This document shows, piece by piece, positions 57,726 through 64,000 of a DNA stretch of 64,000 nucleotides. Position 1 is the first letter of the stretch. Every line of letters begins with the position of its first letter. The stretch is taken from positions 9,173,476-9,237,475 of the forward strand of contig NC_051089.1 in the NCBI RefSeq assembly GCF_901709675.1. The letters are read 5' to 3'. Below the pieces are notes generated by a model. It saw only the letters and a list, made by a program, of their open reading frames with translations, made no database searches and was not told the origin of the DNA. Position numbers and translations under genes: made by a program. Source of the stretch: Syngnathus acus (Eukaryota; Chordata; Actinopteri; Syngnathiformes; Syngnathidae).

Positions 57726-57799
57726 AGGAATGACCTTCAAACCTTCAGGAGACAAGAAGGCAGAAGCAACATCAGAGGATGTGCTGCTGGCTTGTAAGG

Positions 57800-59096
57800 T
57801 ACGTTTGCTTCATGTCTACATGCAGTTTTGGATTGAACCATTTGAAAAAGGCTTTATGGAGACTCAAGGCCTGATAATAACCTCATTCACTACCCACCTG
57901 TTTCTTTCCGAATAAGTTTGGCTCTTCTCAAGAATTAAAATTGGGAAGACCGTTTTCTGAATCGTCACTAAAGTACTGTATGTGTAATATTCATATTTGT
58001 CCACAATGACAGTTTCTGCTACCTCAACAGGTCCTACTCCACTTTTCCTACTTTCATTGTTTTGGTCATTAATAAATTGGATGATTTGTGCATTTAAATA
58101 ATTGACTGCATGGGAAATAACACAAAACAAAAAAATTATATTCAACAAATTAATTAACATTGATTTTCTTTATCGATAATCCTCGGGCGAGTCTATTTAA
58201 GTTAAAAGTTGTTATAAAGTGGTACATGAGAAAATCAATAAATGAGGATTTGAAAAATAAACACATTACAGTAAGTACTTACAGCCTTAAAACGCCTTTG
58301 TTAAAAACAAAAAATCTTAACACATTGATTTTGTTCTGTTCGGTTTTAAGATTAAAGAATAAGAGTAGCCAAAAAAGGTAAGCATAAAAAGACACAGTAA
58401 TAATGGTTTAATCAATATGTCTTTTTCTACTACAATAAAAAATCTAGGCAATGAAAGCATGTAATAAAATCTATATTCCTATTAGTCTTTACATGGGAAA
58501 GGTAATCTTTAGATTTCAATTGAGCAAGCAACAGTTAAGTGACCAAATAACAACAATAAAATGAATTCAGTGATACTAAAAATTATACAGGCAATTTCTA
58601 ATGAGTTACTTTTCACAAATGTTCCTTCTTCTTTTAGTCCAAGCCTCATACAGACAAAGCAACAGGGCACACAAATGAAGGCCTCATGGCCTCGTTGAGG
58701 CAGCACATGCATGCTCACTGGTGCTAGCAAGATGTCAGCCATCTTGACATTCTCCCCGCATGGTTGTGGACATGCAAAAACTGGCTGCCTTAATTGGCAC
58801 TATTCAGTCTTTAAGGCCTCATGTGTGCCGTGTGTGTGATCTCACTAAGTGGAGCTTTATGATGAGGTCACCTTGCTGAGGCCTCTCACAGGTCAGTCTT
58901 TCATTGAACCCTTTTGGAGTCGTTGAAACAGATTTGGAAACCTAAAATGGTCTCTTCACCTAATTATAATGCAATTAAAACCAGGTTTCATTAGTGAAGG
59001 AAGTATATAATAATAATTATCACTAAAATGATGACTACATTTCTGAAATAATGATTAACTCATTTTCAGCAATAATGAATAATAACGGTGATTTAC

Positions 59097-59127
<31 letters not shown>

Positions 59128-61984
59128 GCCAATGTATTAATTTGTAAACTAACTTCAAAACAGTACTTACCAAAATGTACGTTTTTTTCTAATGGTAATA
59201 AATATTTTGCTAATTATTATATTGTGTTGGGTTTAACGGGGTACCAAAATCTGTACTTTAGTATTTCTGATTATCTGAACAAAGGTTTTGATGTATATTT
59301 TTAATGTGTGTGATTCCATTAATTGTACACAGGACGTAAAACATAAAAGTGTCCCACTAGGGATGATACCAAAAGCATTATAAGCAGAAAAATGTCAAAC
59401 TCAACAAGACCCTGGTGTGTTCTGAATTAAAACTAAATGTGCGGAGAAATGAAGCCCATCGAAGTTTATTTATTGTTTATGTACAGTATACTCTAAACTT
59501 GGAGTACATCACAAAAAGTCAGTGTGTCCTCATTTGTCACAATTGCAAAACAGGGCAAATTAAAACAAAGTGTTGACGAATAGCAAACCATCAAGCACCC
59601 ATGCTGCTTATTTAAAAGTGGGCTGGTACCTAAATTTGTGCATGAACTCGAACATAAATTATATTATGAAACAGCGCTACATACAAAACTGAGGAATTTA
59701 CATCAATCGGAAAAGAAAAAATCCAAAAAGATCCTTTGTGAGATATAAAAAAACGAAAGACTATCACGTACATTCAAAATAACCGCACAGCTCATTATCA
59801 TAATTGCATAGGAACGAAGGAAGCTGAATATTTAAAGTCACAGCAACGCCATTTTCAACAACGACCATACATGCGACTAGATAATAATGCTCATTTTTAC
59901 AAAGACTGTCGTTTGTGATGGACTGCAGCATACGTGTTAAATATTTTGATAACGTCATCGATGCAGTGATACGCTTCAATAAACTATGAATTAAGGCACA
60001 ATTTTAATGAAGCGCTTTCCTTGTATTGGGTTATTTGGGTTATGGTGCACGACTTACCTATCCATCCAAAAATATAAACATTAATTTAAAGAAACTCACT
60101 GAATTGCACACAGTTATATACCTTTCTATTATGATGAAGCCCAACCGACTCCTGACATGTCACCATTCATTAGGTGTATTTTGACAATTAATGCTGTCAG
60201 AATTTTGTTCATATGTCACCTATTGGTGATACAATTACATTTCAAATATCATAAAATGCCTCTGTAGCAGAGGTCCACATCTGCAGGTAGCCCCCAAGAA
60301 CCTACACGAGTAGCCAAGCTGTACACCACTATCGGAGTGATCTAAAACCTGCCTTTGCCTCATTCAGGAGTCCGGTCGGTTAACACGTGCCTCATCGTGC
60401 ACATTATTATTCTCGACAAGGCCTTGCTCCACAGTGGCGGCTTTGTGCATGGGCCACTTGACAAAGGCCCGCCTGCGTACTGTTTGTGTAAGTGTGTAGT
60501 CGAGCGTGTGTCTATGAGAGACAGAGAGGGAGAGTGAAGAGGTGGGAACCACGATCCAGACAGTAGCAGACGTCTCCTGAAAAGTTGCCTTTTGTCTTAC
60601 TGCCTCTTGTCTGCCTGCAAGACACTTTCTCACCGTGTGTAGTGAGTGCATTTGTGCATTTGTGTAGTCGCATACAGTATTTAAACCAGTGAAGTACAGC
60701 CGTAGGTCTAATGGTAAAAGACACACTGAATTAACTAGAAATACTATTGACAACTTTTAATAAATGAAATCCAATCAACATTACAAAACTATGTATTAGA
60801 AAATGAAATTTAAAAAACATCCAGAACCGTTTTTCTCAGTTCAGTTGTATTTACTTTTTAAATACATTACAATAAATCTGTATACAATTTTAGGAGTACA
60901 AATTTTATTCAACTTTTATGTGCCATATATTTTAACAGAATCAATTATTTAAGTGGTACAATGGAGTCGTAATGTTCAAATTGTACATATTGTAACAGTG
61001 ATTTACAATAATTTTAAATATACATTCTAATCTCATTTATGTCTACTAAGAACTGTGATTTAATTATGTTAATTATAGTGATAGTTTGAGGGCAAAAAAA
61101 ACACCTTTCTAAGTAGTAGACCTATTTGCTGTCAAAAATTCAAAAACCACTCATTTAATTCTATATGTTGATACACGTTTATTTCATCTCCAGTGATGTT
61201 ACACCTAAACATTGAATCTGACTTTTATATGTACATATGGCTAAATATCATAATGCCTTCCTGAATGAATAAGTGAGAATAAGAAAAGTTCAACCTTAAG
61301 CGATACGACAAGCACTTTGAAAATAAAGAGAGGAAAATGTACGCATGCAAGGAGGATAAAGTACAATCTGAACGTTGATGTCTAATGAACATTTTTCTCC
61401 TTTTTGCGATGAACAGGCAGTTATTATGTGCCTCATGCAACTGGCGCCCCACCACCACAGACATCTCGCTTTGTCTCACAACAAAGTAATAATGAGCGAG
61501 AGAAATAACTTCCATCTTTCTTATTCCCACACTAAAACAAAATATTACAAGGTTAAAATGACCATAGAATACAGTTTTGAAATGAGAACGTTTTTTTTTT
61601 TTTTTTTTTAACAAGATAAGCACAATTAAAAGACAAGGCCGAAAAATATATATTTTTCTTCAATTAGGGTATTTTATTTTTTGGAGATATTGCCATGTGT
61701 CAAAAGTATCAAGGCTGGCTGATCTACTAAGTTTCAGATTAATGAAATGGAACTGTTGACGTCTCAGTGCAGCCACCACAACACCGCAGCTGCCAATCTG
61801 GTCTTAATTCAGGGATAAACCTGATTATCCCACACACCAGTTTGTTCTTGTCTTTGTAACACTGATGGGGAACCTTTCACACCTCTTTTATTTCCCATGG
61901 TCCAGTGGGTCGGAGCTGTTAGGACCCCCAATGAAGACATGCGGTTGCCATTCATTGCTTTTAACTGAAGCATGTTATTGATAA
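57800..61984. other. Downstream non-coding region
   Basis: No coding gene was recognised. The 58.62-58.93 kb part is less repetitive, carries repeated GGCCTCAT motifs and could be a conserved element. A (TTA)n microsatellite is at 59.1 kb. The rest is AT-rich. Open frames up to 132 codons (61225-61623, minus) lack domains and include low-complexity A/T runs. Confidence 0.5.
59096..59126. repeat. (ATT)n microsatellite
   Basis: About ten uninterrupted copies of the ATT trinucleotide. Confidence 0.9.
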
Positions 61985-62370
61985 CCTACTTCAAAACCCG
62001 AACCCTAGTTTCAAACCCTAACCCTACTTCAAAACCCTAACACTAGTTTGAAACCCTACTTCAAAGCCCTAACCCTACTTTGAAACCCTAACCCTAGTTT
62101 GAAACCCTACTTCAATACCCTAACCCGAGTTTGAAACCCTAACCCTACTTTGAAACTCTACTTTAAACCCCTAACCGTACTTTGAAGCCCCATTTTGAAA
62201 TCTAATACTACTTTAAAACCTTACTTTGAAACCCTAACCCTAATTTTAAACCCTATTTCAAAACCTTAAGCCCATTTTGAAACCCTAACCCTAATTTTAA
62301 ACCCTACTTCAAAACCCTAACCCTACTTTGAAACCCCACTTTAAAACCCTAACCCTACTTTGAAACCCTC
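61985..62370 (-). repeat. Telomere-like degenerate minisatellite, CCCTAA strand
   Basis: About twenty diverged units of CCCTAACCCTACTTTGAAAC type, alternating long (two CCCTA cores) and short (one core) forms. It is the inverted counterpart of the array at 36662-36998, whose forward strand carries GTTAGGG and TTTCAAA. This copy is better preserved. The telomere hexamer is present but interrupted by the same TTTGAAA spacer, so it is an interstitial composite minisatellite. Confidence 0.88.
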
Positions 62371-62479
62371 AAATTAAATGGTCACCGCCCCCCTCTCCAT
62401 TTCCAAAATCCCATCTGCATCCCTGCTGGGATGCATTTCCATTCCTTCCCGCCACTGACTCAGACTGCCAGTCAAGTTC

Positions 62480-62930
62480 AAGTTCACAGGATCGAAATGT
62501 CTGGACTCTTCATTCACTGTTTCTCCTCCCCCTTCTGAACCCCGCCCCCTTCTGAGTATTAAGATGACAGAGGGGCTCTGGCGTTGTTATGGCAGCAGGC
62601 TGGACGGCCTGAGTCTGTTGGTGAAAAGGACAGCCTGTCACAAACACGCATTGAGCGAGCGAGAGAGAGAGAGGCGAGACGTAGGGTCCCCCAACAGCTG
62701 TGCGCAACCCCCCACTGCCGACCCTCTAACACCCCAAAAGCATCTACACACCCGCCAAATCACTCGCCCCCTCCCACGCCTTGGTCTTTCAAATAGCACC
62801 AGGATCCTGGGAACACCGGGAATGTCACATTCATCATCCTCGCACGGCGCTTTCTCAACGCTCCTTGCATCCTTCATCACTACAAACCCCATCCGCACCG
62901 TACCCCCACACACCCTCCATGAATCATGTA
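62480..62930 (+). other. GC-box-bearing segment, possible promoter or CNE
   Basis: A C-rich segment contains a consensus GC box (CCCCGCCCCC, near 62541) followed about 10 bases on by a TATA-like GTATTAAG, then a purine-rich GAGAGAGAGAG run near 62664. This resembles a promoter or 5' exon. Open frames of 70-125 codons (62564-62941) have no domain and are rich in simple sequence, so no protein is called. There is no other sign of a gene start. Confidence 0.25.
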
Positions 62931-63099
62931 ATGGCGGCTAACTAGGGTTCAAATTATTTTAAATTCAAAATCAGAAACGGAAATGACACAAGTTGGTGCG
63001 TGGGAAAGAGAGTTTTTTGTTCAGGTTACATTCAAGTAGCACATGAGACGCTGCTCATTTACATAACCTGCATGCTGTCTGAGGGGTTGGGTCGGGGTC

Positions 63100-63120
63100 G
63101 GGGGGGGGGGGGGGGGGGGG
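63100..63120 (+). repeat. 21-base poly-G tract
   Basis: A run of 21 G residues preceded by GGGG and GGGGTC repeats (63081-63099). Together they contain enough G-runs to fold as a G-quadruplex. Length may be unreliable, since long G runs are prone to sequencing slippage. Confidence 0.85.
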
Positions 63121-63576
63121 CGCTGTCACTCCGAGACATGATGTTGCATTGAGGAGTGGAGGAATTGTAAAGAGCAGACAGCGTAGAAAAGTTGGAAAAG
63201 GAGAAAAAAATGTGTCCCTTCTCTCCCAAATGCCCACTCCACTGATTCTTTTAAACCATCAAAATAATTTGAGTAAAATAATCCAATGTATTTATTTCAG
63301 ATTCAAACTTAGATGGCACCAAATTATCACAAGCTCTAACAATAATTTTATTTTTTTAAATTTCAGATTTGAATGGAAGATGTTACATTTTGAATTTAGT
63401 AAAATATTTGATAGTAAATCTGTCCTATAAATTCAAATTGAAACTTTTGTGTTTGTTTTGATGCAGAGCTGTTGATTTTGTCCAGGTTCTTGACCTGTGA
63501 AAAATACCTGTGTCAAGAAGAGGTATTGTTGTGTTGTGTGTAAAAATCCTAACATTGCCTATTTTTGTCTTTTCAG

Positions 63577-63775
63577 GAATAGAAGCAGCTGATGCCACCC
63601 TGTTGCGGACTAAGTGTCCCATTTGACTTTTCATCTGTCACGAGTATGAAGCACAAGAGACTTCCTTTGCTCATACCTTTCCCATAAATGAATGAAATCC
63701 CAATTTGAAATTTGAATGTTAATTTCATGTCAATGTATTAAAAGACAGTTCAAATAAATACTTATGTTTTCAATT
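63577..63775 (+). other. Possible terminal non-coding exon
   Basis: A strong acceptor with a pyrimidine tract (TTTTTGTCTTTTCAG) ends at 63576 and is followed by GAATAGAAGCAGCTG. A canonical AATAAA lies at 63753-63758. The layout fits a 3' terminal exon of a long non-coding RNA, possibly the miR-9 host unit, but no splice evidence links them and chance AATAAA motifs are common in AT-rich DNA. Confidence 0.2.
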
Positions 63776-64000
63776 AACGTATGGTTTGCAATCCTTATAT
63801 CGGCGTTAAAATAAATTGATGTAAGACTGCTAATAATTTTGGGAGATCCATATGTTCTGCTCTTGGAAATAAAGAATTGTAACTAGTATTTATTGTGACC
63901 AGAAAAAAATGACTGGGTCTATTTGAGTGATGTTTTCATCCGTTATTTTCTCAAGTGGTGTTTTCAAAGTGTGACAATGCAAAACAGCAGATCGACAAAT

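Larger units (their letters stand above)
57650..57739 (+). ncRNA. mir9: microRNA-9 precursor hairpin
   Basis: miR-9 is a deeply conserved neural microRNA that restrains progenitor genes such as Hes/her and Tlx family targets. The 5' arm (57665-57687) starts TCTTTGGTTATCTAGCTGTA and continues ATGA-less variant-free as TGA, matching the known 23-nt miR-9-5p in full. The 3' arm (57704-57725) starts ATAAAGCTAGATAACCGAAA and ends GT, matching miR-9-3p. Flanking bases extend the stem (TTCCTG against TAGGAA). The loop GTGTTAATCATCCATC differs from the human mir-9-3 loop, as expected. Location beside kif7 favours the mir-9-3 orthologue, but teleosts have several mir-9 copies, so the copy number is not asserted. 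Confidence 0.97.
56480..57798 (+). ncRNA. miR-9 host transcript (MIR9-3HG-like), two exons
   Basis: Exon 1 would run from the promoter region to 56906, followed by the strong donor GTAAGT at 56907-56912. The acceptor TTCCCCTTGCAG ends at 57608, and exon 2 (57609-57798) carries the complete miR-9 hairpin, followed by a donor, GTACGT, at 57799. The human MIR9-3 gene lies in a spliced non-coding host on 15q26.1, and from memory human KIF7 is also in that part of the chromosome. The unit therefore looks like the fish counterpart, in the same orientation as kif7. The true start and 3' end are not visible. Since the hairpin is exonic, Drosha cleavage would destroy the spliced RNA. Confidence 0.6.

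Noticed and set aside
61225-61623. 132-codon open frame on the minus strand
   Set aside because: It begins in a poly-A/T run (a string of lysines), has no domain and no splice context.
62564-62941. 125-codon open frame on the + strand
   Set aside because: Low-complexity composition (RERERER, Pro-, Ser- and Thr-rich) and no domain. More likely chance in a C-rich stretch.

Overview
The window is nuclear DNA from a ray-finned fish, most likely a percomorph teleost. The evidence is long stretches of AT-rich non-coding DNA with microsatellites, fish-type tRNA-derived SINEs, GT-AG introns (many only 80-110 bp), and two vertebrate genes whose translations match known vertebrate families. Nothing bacterial, viral or organellar was seen. 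Open frames in the first 39 kb and in the last 6 kb are short, have no family signature and look like chance.

Layout: (1) 1-39.4 kb has no protein-coding gene I can support. It holds SINEs and SINE relics, simple repeats, two local tandem duplications, a telomere-like minisatellite, a possible MITE, a Tc1-like relic and a few candidate regulatory sites (a SOX-type palindrome at 28.68 kb and a DR1 nuclear-receptor site at 30.33 kb). (2) 39485-45159 (+) is fbln7 (fibulin-7), complete in 8 coding exons, 449 codons. (3) 48420-54859 (+) is kif7, the Hedgehog-pathway kinesin-4 family protein, complete in 18 coding exons, 1367 codons, probably with an extra non-coding 5' exon. (4) 56.4-57.8 kb (+) holds a two-exon transcription unit with a TATA/CCAAT/CRE promoter region. 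Its second exon contains a perfect microRNA-9 hairpin (57650-57739). This looks like the fish counterpart of the human MIR9-3 host gene, and from memory human KIF7 and MIR9-3 lie in the same part of 15q26.1. (5) 58-64 kb is non-coding, with a second telomere-like minisatellite in the opposite orientation to the one at 36.7 kb, a 21-G tract and a possible terminal non-coding exon.

The genes do not form a pathway. Fibulin-7 is a secreted matrix and adhesion protein, Kif7 scaffolds Gli regulation at the cilium tip, and miR-9 is a neural regulator of progenitor state. The most interesting items are the miR-9 host unit with an 80-codon spliced ORF that stops just before the hairpin, and the inverted pair of telomere-like arrays that bracket the gene block. 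All coordinates come from reading splice sites and reading frames by eye. No alignment or database search was run.
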